DNA of 64,000 bases from NCBI RefSeq assembly GCF_001425755.1, contig NZ_LMDH01000001.1, forward strand, positions 2,325,584-2,389,583. Direction: 5' to 3'. The notes beneath the pieces are model-generated. The model saw nothing but the letters and a program-made list of their open reading frames with translations, was not told the origin of the DNA and searched no databases. The stretch's first letter is position 1. Each line of letters begins with the position of its first letter. Both the position numbers and the translations under genes were made by a program. Source of the stretch: Aeromicrobium sp. Root344. Its GTDB lineage: Bacteria; Actinomycetota; Actinomycetes; Propionibacteriales; Nocardioidaceae. Positions 29,071-37,455 of the stretch are shown here, in pieces.

Positions 29071-29468
29071 TCGACGAGGCGGCGCCCGCCCAGGTCGTAC
29101 GCCGCCAGTACCTCGCGTCCGCCGCGGGTGACCTCGAGGCGCTGCGGGCGACCCTGGCACCCGACGTCGAGTGGACCGAGATGGCGGGGTTCCCGCTCGC
29201 CGGGACCTACCGGACCCCCACGGGTGTCACGAGCAGCGTCATGGAGAAGCTCGGTGCCGAGTGGGACGGCTGGGCGGCGCACGACGACACGTACGTCGTG
29301 GACGGCGAGAACGTCGTCGTGCTCGCGCGCTACACGGCGCAGCACAAGGGGACCGGCAAGCCGCTCGCCGTGCGCGTCGCCCACCACTTCATCGTGCGGG
29401 GCGGTCTCATCGTCCGCTTCGAGCAGTTCGTCGACACCGCACTCGTACGGGACGCCGCGACGGCCTGA
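29061..29468 (+). CDS. SnoaL-like / NTF2-fold protein
   Basis: 135 aa. RRQYLASAAGDLEALRATLAPDVEWTEM, then ENVVVLARYTAQHKGTGKPLAVRVAHHFIVRGG, gives the SnoaL-like (ketosteroid isomerase-like) pattern. It starts inside the end of the MBL-fold gene (10-nt overlap), so the two are co-translated and probably act together. The reaction is unknown. It resembles the product of 26899-27300 only at fold level. Confidence 0.75.
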   Translation: MGLIDEAAPAQVVRRQYLASAAGDLEALRATLAPDVEWTEMAGFPLAGTYRTPTGVTSSVMEKLGAEWDGWAAHDDTYVVDGENVVVLARYTAQHKGTGKPLAVRVAHHFIVRGGLIVRFEQFVDTALVRDAATA

Positions 29469-29481
29469 CCTGGCTCCGGGA

Positions 29482-30183
29482 TCAGGATGACGCGAAGGGG
29501 GATCTCAGCAGGTAGCGGCTCGTCGGCACCGTGTCGATGTTGTCGGTCGCCCCGAATGCCGAAGTGCTGGCCACCATGCGCGTCATCCGGTCCTGGAGAT
29601 CGGCGTCGTCCGCGGCGCCGAAGAAGGCATGCAGGTCCGTCGTCGCCGCGTCAGGGAACAGCTCCTCGACGATGCCGTCGATCGTCGGCGCGTCGGGGGT
29701 GAGCGCGCGGACCACGACGTTCTGGGTGTAGCCCGACGTCGCCTGGGTCTCGATCGCCACCGGCGTGTGGTCGACCTGCCATCGTGTCAGCCACGTGGCG
29801 CGGTCGAGCTCCGGAGGTCGCCGCAGCAGTGCGACGTTGGCGAAGCCGGGAGTCCGCTCTCCGAGCCGGTCGGGTGGCGGGATGGGCACCGACTCGGTCA
29901 CGAGGTAGGCCGCGAGGGACTCGCATTGGTCGGCGAGCACCTCGACGGCTGCCGACACCTGCGGCCCGTACGACTGCTGCACCCAGAGGCCGATGACCGC
30001 GGCGACCGGTGGCGCGAGCGTCGTCAAGGTCATCAGCGAGTGGCGGACCGCACCGTCGCGGACGTTGACGGACAGACCCGCGACGCCCAGGTCGAGCAGC
30101 TCGTCGGCCACAGGTCCGCGGACCCGCTCGCACCACGGGTCGTCAGGCTGCTCGGCACGGAGCAGCACCACGACCTTTTCCAT
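29482..30183 (-). CDS. EthD-like / dimeric alpha-beta barrel protein, uncertain
   Basis: 233 aa. The C-terminal half contains LDRATWLTRWQVDHTPVAIET and YTQNVVVRAL, suggestive of an EthD domain; the N-terminal half (EKVVVLLRAEQPDDPWCERVRGPVADELL) could be a second ferredoxin-like unit. It starts 8 nt after the MarR gene on the same strand, so the two form an operon divergent from an MFS exporter. No reaction can be assigned. Confidence 0.5.
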   Translation of the reverse strand: MEKVVVLLRAEQPDDPWCERVRGPVADELLDLGVAGLSVNVRDGAVRHSLMTLTTLAPPVAAVIGLWVQQSYGPQVSAAVEVLADQCESLAAYLVTESVPIPPPDRLGERTPGFANVALLRRPPELDRATWLTRWQVDHTPVAIETQATSGYTQNVVVRALTPDAPTIDGIVEELFPDAATTDLHAFFGAADDADLQDRMTRMVASTSAFGATDNIDTVPTSRYLLRSPFASS

Positions 30184-30191
30184 GGTGCGCC

Positions 30192-30683
30192 TCAGGCCGT
30201 GGTGGCGAGGGTGTCCGTGTCGGTCGCGATGCGACCCAGGAGGCGCATCAGCACGTCCCGGTCGGCCTTGCTCACGCCGTCGAGGGCGCGCGCCTCGGCC
30301 GCGTCACGGGCGGTCGCGAAGGTGGCGAACATGCGCCGGCCGGCCTCGGTGATCTGCGGGATGCGTACGCGACGGTCGGACGGGTCGACGGTGCGTACGA
30401 TCAGCTCCTGTCGCTCGAGTCGGTCGAGCACCGAGATCAATGTCGTCTTGTCCACGCACACGACACGGCTCAGCTCGAGCTGCGTGCGCTGCTGCCCGTC
30501 CTCGAGAGCGGACAGGACGAGCCAGTCGCGGGCGTCGCTGAGGCCCATCTCGGCCGCGGCGTGGTCGAGGTAGATCGTCACCCGGTTGGTCGCGGCGTGG
30601 AGCAGGATTGTCAGGTCGGCGGGGTATGCCGCAGCACAAGCGGCGAGCGCCTGCGTCTCGGACTCGTGCAGCGAAGTTCCCAT
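30192..30683 (-). CDS. MarR-family transcriptional regulator
   Basis: 163 aa. The winged helix LELSRVVCVDKTTLISVLDRLERQELIVRTVDPSDRRVRIPQIT is typical of MarR. It is divergent from the DHA2-type exporter at 30822 and precedes the EthD-like gene. A perfect palindrome AACATATGTT 23 bp before its start is the likely operator. Ligand unknown. Confidence 0.88.
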   Translation of the reverse strand: MGTSLHESETQALAACAAAYPADLTILLHAATNRVTIYLDHAAAEMGLSDARDWLVLSALEDGQQRTQLELSRVVCVDKTTLISVLDRLERQELIVRTVDPSDRRVRIPQITEAGRRMFATFATARDAAEARALDGVSKADRDVLMRLLGRIATDTDTLATTA

Positions 30684-30705
30684 GACCGCAGGGTATCGCT
30701 ACGTC

Positions 30706-30715
30706 AACATATGTT
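30706..30715. promoter_or_regulatory. Candidate MarR operator AACATATGTT
   Basis: A perfect 10-bp palindrome, part of GTCAACATATGTTCAAC, lies close to the marR start in the 138-bp divergent gap. A direct repeat of ACTCGGAT lies nearby at about 30734-30757. Confidence 0.4.
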
Positions 30716-30821
30716 CAACGTCGGATAAGTCACACTCGGATCGTCTGGACTCGGATGATTGTGTCTCGTACGTTATGGGAGTCGATGAACGCCATCGCAC
30801 CAGACCCATGAGGGACATCCC

Positions 30822-32309
30822 ATGACAACTTCGATCCAGACCGAGACGCCCACGGGCGTCGACCCGCGTCGCTGGCTGGCGCTGGTCGTCATCGCCGTCG
30901 CGCAGCTGATAGTCGTGCTCGACGCGAGCATCGTGAACATCGCCCTGCCGTCCGCCCAGGACGCGCTCGGCATCTCCGACGCCAACCGCCAGTGGGTCGT
31001 CACCGCGTACGCCCTGGCGTTCGGCGGGCTGCTCCTCCTGGGGGGCCGCATCGCTGACTTCGTCGGCCGCAAGCGCGCCTTCATCATCGGCCTCGTCGGG
31101 TTCGGCGTCGCCTCTGCCATCGGTGGCCTCGCCCAGAACCAGGGCGAGCTCTTCTCCGCCCGCGCACTGCAGGGTGCGTTCGCCGCACTCATGGCGCCGG
31201 CTGCGCTCTCGCTCATCAGCGTGACGTTCACCGAGCCCAAGGAGCGGGCCAAGGCGTTCGGCGTCTACGGCGGCATCTCCGGTGGTGGCGCGGCCCTCGG
31301 CCTGATCCTCGGCGGCGTCCTCACCGAGTACGCCTCGTGGCGCTGGACCCTGCTGGTCAACACTCCGATCGCCATCGGCACGGCCGTGGCCGCTGCCATC
31401 CTCGTCCGTGAGAGTCGCGCCGAGGGCAAGCCTCGCTACGACATCCCCGGCGTCGTCACCAGCACGCTCGGCCTCGTCGCCCTCGTCTACGGCTTCACCA
31501 AGGCCAACGAGAGCGGCTGGTCGGCCACCAGCACGATCCTGCTGCTGGGTGCCGCCGTCGTCCTGCTCGTCTCGTTCGTCCTGATCGAGCGCAACACCGC
31601 CGAGCCGCTGCTTCCCACGCGGGTCTTCCTGGAGCGCAACCGCGCGGCGGCGTTCCTGGTGTCACTGCTGCTCGGACTCGCCCTGTTCGGCATGTTCCTG
31701 TTCCTCGTCTACTACATGCAGGGCACCCTGCAGTACTCCGCCGTGAAGTCCGGTCTCGCGTTCCTGCCCTTCAGCATCGGCGTCGTGGGCGGAGCGGGCG
31801 TGGCGAGCGCCCTGCTGCCCCGCGTCGGGCCGCGCCCGTTGATGGTGGGTGGCACGCTGGCTGCCGCGGTCGGCATGTTCCTCTTCGCGCAGATCACGGT
31901 CGACGGCAGCTACGTCACCACCGTGCTGCCCGCCCAGATCGTCATGAGCCTCGGCGTCGGACTCGCGTTCGTCGCGCTGTCGAGCACGGCGCTCATCGGG
32001 GTCGAGGACCACGACGCAGGCGTCGCCAGCGCGCTGGTCAACACCACCCAGCAGGTCGGTGGCTCGCTCGGCACCGCACTGCTCAACACGATCGCCGCCA
32101 CGGCGACGACCAGCTACATCGCCGCCAACGGGGTCGCCAAGGCCGCCGACGGCGTGGTGCACGGCTACACGGTCGCCTTCAACTGGGGACTGGGCGCGCT
32201 GCTCCTGGCTGCCCTGTTGTCACTCGTGCTGGTGACCAAGCAGAGCCCGCCGGTCGCCGAGGGTGACGAGACGCCGTTCGAACACGCCGAGGAGCTCGTG
32301 GTCGTCTAG
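30822..32309 (+). CDS. MFS drug exporter, DHA2 (EmrB/QacA) family
   Basis: 495 aa with about 14 predicted helices. The first helix has VVLDASIVNIALPSAQDALG, the DHA2 motif; GGRIADFVGRKRAF is motif A, and LGLILGGVLTEYASWRWTLLVNTPI is motif C. It would export drugs or toxic metabolites using the proton gradient. It is probably repressed by the divergent MarR. A strong hairpin follows the stop. Confidence 0.92.
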   Translation: MTTSIQTETPTGVDPRRWLALVVIAVAQLIVVLDASIVNIALPSAQDALGISDANRQWVVTAYALAFGGLLLLGGRIADFVGRKRAFIIGLVGFGVASAIGGLAQNQGELFSARALQGAFAALMAPAALSLISVTFTEPKERAKAFGVYGGISGGGAALGLILGGVLTEYASWRWTLLVNTPIAIGTAVAAAILVRESRAEGKPRYDIPGVVTSTLGLVALVYGFTKANESGWSATSTILLLGAAVVLLVSFVLIERNTAEPLLPTRVFLERNRAAAFLVSLLLGLALFGMFLFLVYYMQGTLQYSAVKSGLAFLPFSIGVVGGAGVASALLPRVGPRPLMVGGTLAAAVGMFLFAQITVDGSYVTTVLPAQIVMSLGVGLAFVALSSTALIGVEDHDAGVASALVNTTQQVGGSLGTALLNTIAATATTSYIAANGVAKAADGVVHGYTVAFNWGLGALLLAALLSLVLVTKQSPPVAEGDETPFEHAEELVVV

Positions 32310-32329
32310 TCCCGCCGGCGCCACCGCCA

Positions 32330-32368
32330 CCGAAGTCCCCCGCGAACACGCTTCGCGGGGGACTTCGG
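32330..32368. terminator. 17-bp hairpin between convergent genes
   Basis: CCGAAGTCCCCCGCGAA pairs perfectly with the inverse copy at 32352-32368 around a 5-nt loop. No T-tract follows on either strand, but its place between two convergent stops suggests a two-way terminator. Confidence 0.6.
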
Positions 32369-32370
32369 CG

Positions 32371-32835
32371 TCACGGAGCCACGATGAGGGCCTGCGGTGC
32401 GGCGGTCTTCATGCGCGTCTCGAGCCACCGCAGCTGCCGCTCGGTGTCCTGCTGTGACGTGGTTGCGACCTGGAGGAGCTCGTGGTCACGCAGGCCCTGG
32501 GCGCCCTGCGCGATGACGAGCCACGTGGACTTCACCAACGTGGCAAGGAGGTGGAGGTCCTGCAGGTCGCGCAGGAGCCCGATCTCGCCCTGCCTCACCT
32601 CGGCCACGCCGGACGCCCGCAGCCGCTCGGGTTCCTCGACGCTGTCGTCCTCGCCGTAGCGCTCGATGATCGGCTTCAGTTCGTCCCGATGGCCGTCGCT
32701 CATGGTCGCCAAGGTGTGCGACATGTGGAAGACGTCGTGCACATCGGGTCGCCCCGCAGCGAGCACCCGGAACGACTCGGCCAGGATCTGCTCGCTGTGA
32801 TCGGCGAGCGCGACGTAGGTCGCCAGGTGCGGCAT
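32371..32835 (-). CDS. Helical protein of unknown function coupled to the molybdopterin oxidoreductase
   Basis: 154 aa from ATG 32835; a GTG one codon earlier is possible. It is almost all alpha-helical, with several His and Glu in the first helices (YVALADHSEQILAESFRVL, DVFHMSHTLATMSDGHRDEL), and may be a four-helix bundle. It starts within the stop codon of the oxidoreductase gene, so it is translated with it and may be its partner or maturation factor. No family recognised. Confidence 0.6.
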   Translation of the reverse strand: MPHLATYVALADHSEQILAESFRVLAAGRPDVHDVFHMSHTLATMSDGHRDELKPIIERYGEDDSVEEPERLRASGVAEVRQGEIGLLRDLQDLHLLATLVKSTWLVIAQGAQGLRDHELLQVATTSQQDTERQLRWLETRMKTAAPQALIVAP

Positions 32836-35339
32836 CACGCGTCCTCCTTCACCCGGCCGGATTGCTGAGCGGGATCGAGCGGGTAGCGGGGGACGTCGTC
32901 GAGCAGCCGGCTGGCGGTGGGTTCGCCGCCCTCGGTCGGCGGGACGCCCGTCTCCGCAGGGGCAGACGCCGCCGTCGTGGGCGCCTTCGACGGAGCATCG
33001 CCGTCACGCACCTTCACGACCCGGCAGGCCGCGGTCTTGAAGTAGGGCTGCTTCGAGACCGGGTCCCAGATCGTCATCGTCAGCTCGTTGGCCTGGCCGG
33101 TGAGCCCGTCGGCGGCCAGCTGCTCCAGGTCCCAGGTCCCGTAGTGGAACGGTGCGAACACCGCGCCCGGCATGACGGCGCCGACGCGAGCCTTCACCTC
33201 GATCGCGCCTCGCGGTGACTCGACGCGTACGACATCACCCTCAGCGATGCCGAGCTCGCCCGCGTCCTGCTCGGACAGCTCGACCCACGGCTCCGGCGCC
33301 GCGTCGCGCAACGAGCGCGAGCGACCGGTCTTGGTGCGGGTGTGGAACTGATAGACCGTCCGTCCGGTGGTGAACAGCAACGGGAAGTCGTCTGAAGGTT
33401 CCTCGTGCGGTGGTGAGTACGCCGCTCCCTTGAGGAACGCCCGGCCGGCCGGCGCCATCGCGCGGTGCTCCTGCTCGCTGACCGAGCCGCCGGTCAGCAG
33501 GTCGTGCCCGTACGTCTCGCAGACGTCGGTGTCCGTGGGGAAGACCGCGTCGGCATAGAGGCGATCGGTGCCGTCCGGGGCCTCGTCGTTGACCGGCCAC
33601 GGAATGCCGGAGGGTCCACGCAGCCTGTCGTACGACAGCCCGGTGTAGTCGACGTGGCGGCCACGGGTGGCCTCGCGCCACGCGTCGAAGGCCTGCTCCG
33701 GCGTCCGCCACGTGACGAGCGGGTCGCCGTCCTGATCGGTGAAGCCCATCGCGTCGGCATACATGAGCAGGATCTCGAGATCGCTCCTGGCGTCGCCGGG
33801 CGGTTCCACGGCCTGCTCCGAGAGGTGCACCGTGCGGTTGACGTTGGTGAAGGTCCCGGTCTTCTCGCCCCACCCTGCAGCCGGGAGCACGACGTCGGCC
33901 AGCTGCGCCGTCTCGGTGAGGAACAGGTCCTGCACGACCACGAAGCACTGGTCGCCGCCGAGGATCTTGCGGATCCGGGCCGTCTCGGGCATCGACACCG
34001 CAGGGTTGGTCGCCGAGATCCACAGCAGTCCGATCGAGCCGTGCTCGGCGTAGCTGAAGATCTGCATCGCGTGGGTCGGCGGCGCCCAGTGCGGGATCGT
34101 CATCGGATCCACGTTCCAGAGCTCGGCGAGCTCCTGCACGTGGGCCGGGTTCTCCCAGTTGCGGAACCCGGTGAGGTCGCCGTCCGCGCCGCACTCGCGA
34201 TTGTTCTGGGCCGTGGGCTGTCCGTTCATCTGGAGGACCCCGGCGCCCGGCCGGCCGATCTGGCCGCGCAGCAGGTGCAGGTTGTTGACCGCGACCGACG
34301 AGGCGGTCGCCTGGTGCGACTGGTAGAAGCCCTGCAGGACCGTGGAGAGCACGGACTCGCTCTCGCCGAAGATCCGGGCAGCCCGCCGCAGCTCGTCGGC
34401 CGGCACGCCGCAGATCTCTTCGACCTTCTCCGGGGTGTACGGCTCGACGACGGACCGCAGGTCGTCGACGCCGATCGTGTGGGCGGCGACCCAGTCGTGG
34501 TCGACCCAGTCGTTGGCGAAGAGCTCGCGCGTGAGTCCGTTCATCAGTGCCAGGTTGCTGCCCACCCGCGGCGTCAGGTGCACGCCGCCGGTGCGCACGG
34601 CCTCTTCGGCGACGGGCGTACGCCGGGGGTCCACGCACACGAGGCGCGGCGGATCCGGCCCGCGCGTACGGTCGAGGATCCGCGCCCACAGCACGGTCTG
34701 GGTCTCGGCCATGTTGTGGCCGTACAGGAAGATCGCGTCGGCGTGCTCGATGTCGGTGTACGAACCGGGCTGGCCGTCGGCGCCGAACGACTCCTTGAAC
34801 GCCGCCGCGGCGGTCGCCGTGCACAGCCGCGTGTTGCCGTCCATGTGCGGCGTGCCGAGCCCGGCCTTGCCGATCACCGCGAGGGTGTAGTACTCCTCGA
34901 TGAACAGCTGCCCCGAGGTGTAGAACCCGTGCGACAGCGGACCCTTCTCCTCGAGCAGTCGTTTCGACGTGCGGACGATCCGCTCCATGGCGGTGTCCCA
35001 GTCGGTCTCCACGAGCTGTCCGCCCTCGCGGACCATCGGGCTGGTCAGCCGGTCCGGTGACGAGGCCCAGGGCGTGCTGCCGTACAGCCCCTTGGGGCCC
35101 AGCCGGCCGTGGTTGACCACGTCGGTGGCGCGGCCCCGGACGCCCACCATCCGGCCGTCCTTCACGGCGATGTCGCAGGCACAGCCGTTGCTGCAGAGCA
35201 CGCACGCGGACTGCACCCATCGTTCGACGTCGGCCTCGGCGATGCCCGCGTCCAGGTGCTGGTCGACCCGAGCAGGCCACACGGTGCCCTTGGCGTGCGG
35301 GGTGCGGGGGCCCCACGGGTCGGCGATGCGATCGTTCAT
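32835..35339 (-). CDS. Molybdopterin oxidoreductase, assimilatory nitrate reductase-like
   Basis: 834 aa from ATG 35339, which has GGGGAGA 7 nt upstream. The N-terminal cluster region reads CVLCSNGCACDI, but the expected fourth Cys (GRLCPKG) is Gly: GRLGPKGLYG. The Mo-bis-MGD domains follow (NMAETQTVLWARI, RLVCVDPRRTPVAEEA, NPAVSMPETARI, ADVVLPAAGWGEKTGTFTNVNR), with a C-terminal molydopterin-binding domain (LLFTTGRTVYQFHTRTKTGRS). It could act on nitrate, formate or another small substrate. No twin-arginine signal is seen, so it is cytoplasmic. Its cofactor could come from the moeA-moaC-moaB genes at 45-48 kb. Confidence 0.85.
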   Translation of the reverse strand: MNDRIADPWGPRTPHAKGTVWPARVDQHLDAGIAEADVERWVQSACVLCSNGCACDIAVKDGRMVGVRGRATDVVNHGRLGPKGLYGSTPWASSPDRLTSPMVREGGQLVETDWDTAMERIVRTSKRLLEEKGPLSHGFYTSGQLFIEEYYTLAVIGKAGLGTPHMDGNTRLCTATAAAAFKESFGADGQPGSYTDIEHADAIFLYGHNMAETQTVLWARILDRTRGPDPPRLVCVDPRRTPVAEEAVRTGGVHLTPRVGSNLALMNGLTRELFANDWVDHDWVAAHTIGVDDLRSVVEPYTPEKVEEICGVPADELRRAARIFGESESVLSTVLQGFYQSHQATASSVAVNNLHLLRGQIGRPGAGVLQMNGQPTAQNNRECGADGDLTGFRNWENPAHVQELAELWNVDPMTIPHWAPPTHAMQIFSYAEHGSIGLLWISATNPAVSMPETARIRKILGGDQCFVVVQDLFLTETAQLADVVLPAAGWGEKTGTFTNVNRTVHLSEQAVEPPGDARSDLEILLMYADAMGFTDQDGDPLVTWRTPEQAFDAWREATRGRHVDYTGLSYDRLRGPSGIPWPVNDEAPDGTDRLYADAVFPTDTDVCETYGHDLLTGGSVSEQEHRAMAPAGRAFLKGAAYSPPHEEPSDDFPLLFTTGRTVYQFHTRTKTGRSRSLRDAAPEPWVELSEQDAGELGIAEGDVVRVESPRGAIEVKARVGAVMPGAVFAPFHYGTWDLEQLAADGLTGQANELTMTIWDPVSKQPYFKTAACRVVKVRDGDAPSKAPTTAASAPAETGVPPTEGGEPTASRLLDDVPRYPLDPAQQSGRVKEDA

Positions 35340-35433
35340 GTCGTGTCTCCCCAAGCCGTGACCCGGCACGTGCTTGTGAGAGAGGACTGCCCGCTCGGGG
35401 CTGCGCCCAAACGCGTACGGAGGAACGGCGTTG

Positions 35434-35507
35434 TGCCCCCGACAGGAATCGAACCTGTGGCCTACCGCTTAGGAGGCGGTCGCTCTATCCGACTGAGCTA
35501 CGGGGGC
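35434..35507 (-). tRNA. tRNA-Arg, anticodon CCU
   Basis: Read on the minus strand, GCCCCCG pairs with CGGGGGC, followed by discriminator A. D-arm AGCTCAGTCGGATAGAGC, anticodon loop TCCTAAG with CCT, and T-arm GTTCGATTC are all present. It reads AGG codons. CCA is not encoded. The sequence between it and the oxidoreductase gene (35340-35433) shows no gene. Confidence 0.96.
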
Positions 35508-35601
35508 GTGAGGACTCAGGTTATCCAGTCTTGGTACCAACCCATACGATCGCCTCTATGTGCCATCACCTCAGACGCCTGTGCGCCACAGGGTCCGGGC
35601 A

Positions 35602-36540
35602 GTGAGGCGGCTCCTCGTCCTCGCCGCGATCGTGGCACTTCTCGCAACGGGGATGGCTTCGTGCGGCACGGCCGAGACGATCCGCAAGCCGGGAGACGAG
35701 TGCACACCGGCCAGGTCGCTCCCCAGCGGCTCCACGCAGCGCACGATCGAGTCCGGCGGTCAGTTGCGGCACTACCTGATCCACGTGCCGCCCGGCTACG
35801 ACGGGTCGACCAGGACCCCGCTCGTGCTGTTGTTCCACGGCCTCGGCGGCACGCCGCAGGGCGTCATCGACACGACGAGCATGGCCGCACTGGCCGACAA
35901 GAACAATGCGATCCTCGTGGCGCCGCTCGCCCGGGGCCGCATCACGGAGTGGGACTTCAAGACGCCCATCAGCCAGCCGACCTCCGACCTGGCCTTCGTC
36001 CGCAACCTCGTCAAGGAGGTCAAGTCCGACGGCTGCATCGACGCCTCGCGGGTCTACGCCGCCGGATTCTCCAACGGCTCGGTGCTCGCGCTCGCCCTGG
36101 CGTGCGACGGGTCGACGAAGTTCGCCGCGTACGGCGCGGTCTCCGGCCCCTACTGGAACAGCTCGTGCCAGTCGTCCCCGCCGGCGTCGATCATCTACTT
36201 CCACGGACTCGAGGACAAGACCGTCCCGTATGCGGGCGCCGACACCGTGATCGGACCGCTGCCGCCGGTCAACGAGGTCATGGCGAGCTGGGCCGCGCAC
36301 GACAGCTGCCCGGCGGCCAGCGCGACGACGACGGTGTCCCAGCACGTCCGGCACTTCACGTGGAGCACGTGCAAGAAGGGTTCAGACGTCAACGTGTACG
36401 TCGTCGACAACGGCGGTCATCGGTGGCCCGGCGGCAAGCCGGCGTCCTCAGGTCGCGTGTCGGGCGTCATGACCCAGGAGATCGACGCCAGCAGCCTGAT
36501 CTGGCAATTCTTCGATCAGCACACCGCTGGTGGACAATAG
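35602..36540 (+). CDS. Secreted lipoprotein esterase, LpqC/PHB depolymerase-like
   Basis: 312 aa from GTG 35602; GTG 35581 and GTG 35560 are upstream options. The lipoprotein signal RRLLVLAAIVALLATGMASC ends in a lipobox-like MASC, so it should be membrane-anchored outside. The alpha/beta-hydrolase domain has PLVLLFHGLGG, the nucleophile elbow GFSNGS, an acid in GLEDKTVPY and the His in GGHRWPGG. Related proteins are polyhydroxybutyrate depolymerases and feruloyl esterases. Its natural ester is unknown. Confidence 0.82.
   Translation: MRRLLVLAAIVALLATGMASCGTAETIRKPGDECTPARSLPSGSTQRTIESGGQLRHYLIHVPPGYDGSTRTPLVLLFHGLGGTPQGVIDTTSMAALADKNNAILVAPLARGRITEWDFKTPISQPTSDLAFVRNLVKEVKSDGCIDASRVYAAGFSNGSVLALALACDGSTKFAAYGAVSGPYWNSSCQSSPPASIIYFHGLEDKTVPYAGADTVIGPLPPVNEVMASWAAHDSCPAASATTTVSQHVRHFTWSTCKKGSDVNVYVVDNGGHRWPGGKPASSGRVSGVMTQEIDASSLIWQFFDQHTAGGQ
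36533..36538 (+). promoter_or_regulatory. -10 element of the HAD gene, leaderless candidate
   Basis: GACAAT, overlapping the end of the lipoprotein gene, ends 6 nt before the next ATG. Confidence 0.35.
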
Positions 36541-36544
36541 GGGC

Positions 36545-37321
36545 ATGACCAAGCCCATCGAGACATGGCTGACCGACATGGACGGCGTTCTCGTGCACGA
36601 GGAGAAGGCGATCCCCGGGGCGGCCGACTTCATCGCCCGTCTGACCGAGACGGGGCGCAAGTTCCTCGTCCTGACGAACAACTCGATCTTCACCCCGCGA
36701 GACCTCTGCGCACGGCTGCGCGTCGCGGGCATCGACCTGCCCGAGTCGGCGATCTGGACGTCGGCGCTGGCCACCGCCAAGTTCCTGAGTGAGCAGCGTC
36801 CCGAGGGCACCGCCTACGTCATCGGCGAGGCCGGCATGACGACGGCGCTCCACAACGTCGGCTACATCATGACGAGCCGTGAGCCCGACTACGTCGTGCT
36901 CGGTGAGACCCGGACTTACTCGTTCGAGGCCATCACCCGCGCGATCCAGCTGATCGAGAACGGTGCACGCTTCATCGCGACCAACCCCGATCCGACGGGC
37001 CCGTCGCCCGGAGGATCGCTGCCGGCCACCGGCTCGGTCGCGGCCCTGATCACCAAGGCGACCGGCGTGGAGCCCTACTTCGTGGGCAAGCCCAACCCGC
37101 TGATGATGCGCAGCGCCCTCAACCAGATCGAGGGACACTCCGAGACGACGGTCATGATCGGGGACCGCATGGACACCGACGTGCTCTCGGGCCTCGAGGC
37201 GGGTCTGCGGACGTTCCTGGTGCTCACCGGGTCGACCGCGCCGGGCCAGATCGAGCGCTTCCCGTTCCGTCCGACCCAGGTCTTCGACTCGATCGCCGAC
37301 ATCGTCCCCCTGGTCCAGTAA
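36545..37321 (+). CDS. HAD-IIA family phosphatase, NagD-like
   Basis: 258 aa. Motif I DMDGVLVHE (nucleophile Asp), motif II LTNNS, a C2 cap in the middle, the lysine in FVGKPNP and motif IV MIGDRMDTDVLSGLEAG define a NagD-type sugar or nucleotide monophosphate phosphatase. It lies 4 bp after the lipoprotein gene but appears to have its own leaderless promoter. Substrate unknown. Confidence 0.9.
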   Translation: MTKPIETWLTDMDGVLVHEEKAIPGAADFIARLTETGRKFLVLTNNSIFTPRDLCARLRVAGIDLPESAIWTSALATAKFLSEQRPEGTAYVIGEAGMTTALHNVGYIMTSREPDYVVLGETRTYSFEAITRAIQLIENGARFIATNPDPTGPSPGGSLPATGSVAALITKATGVEPYFVGKPNPLMMRSALNQIEGHSETTVMIGDRMDTDVLSGLEAGLRTFLVLTGSTAPGQIERFPFRPTQVFDSIADIVPLVQ

Positions 37322-37328
37322 CCGCGAA

Positions 37329-37344
37329 GTTACCAAGGGGTAAC
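37329..37344. promoter_or_regulatory. Inverted repeat GTTACC-N4-GGTAAC
   Basis: A perfect 6-bp inverted repeat 8 nt after the HAD stop and about 110 bp before the epimerase gene. It shares half-sites with the HxlR operator at 26838-26851. A second near-palindrome, GGGGATTCCCC, is at about 37405-37415 in the same 134-bp gap. Confidence 0.35.
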
Positions 37345-37455
37345 GCGCCGGCCGCCAGAATTGTTATCCTTTCGTAATCTCCGGCGGGCCCACAGGCCCC
37401 GACCGGGGATTCCCCTGGCGGATGGTGCCGGGGGATCCTCCACCAGGGAGAGAAC

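Noticed and set aside
33241..35316. Second minus-strand frame of about 690 codons
   Set aside because: A shifted frame of the molybdopterin oxidoreductase gene with no family match.
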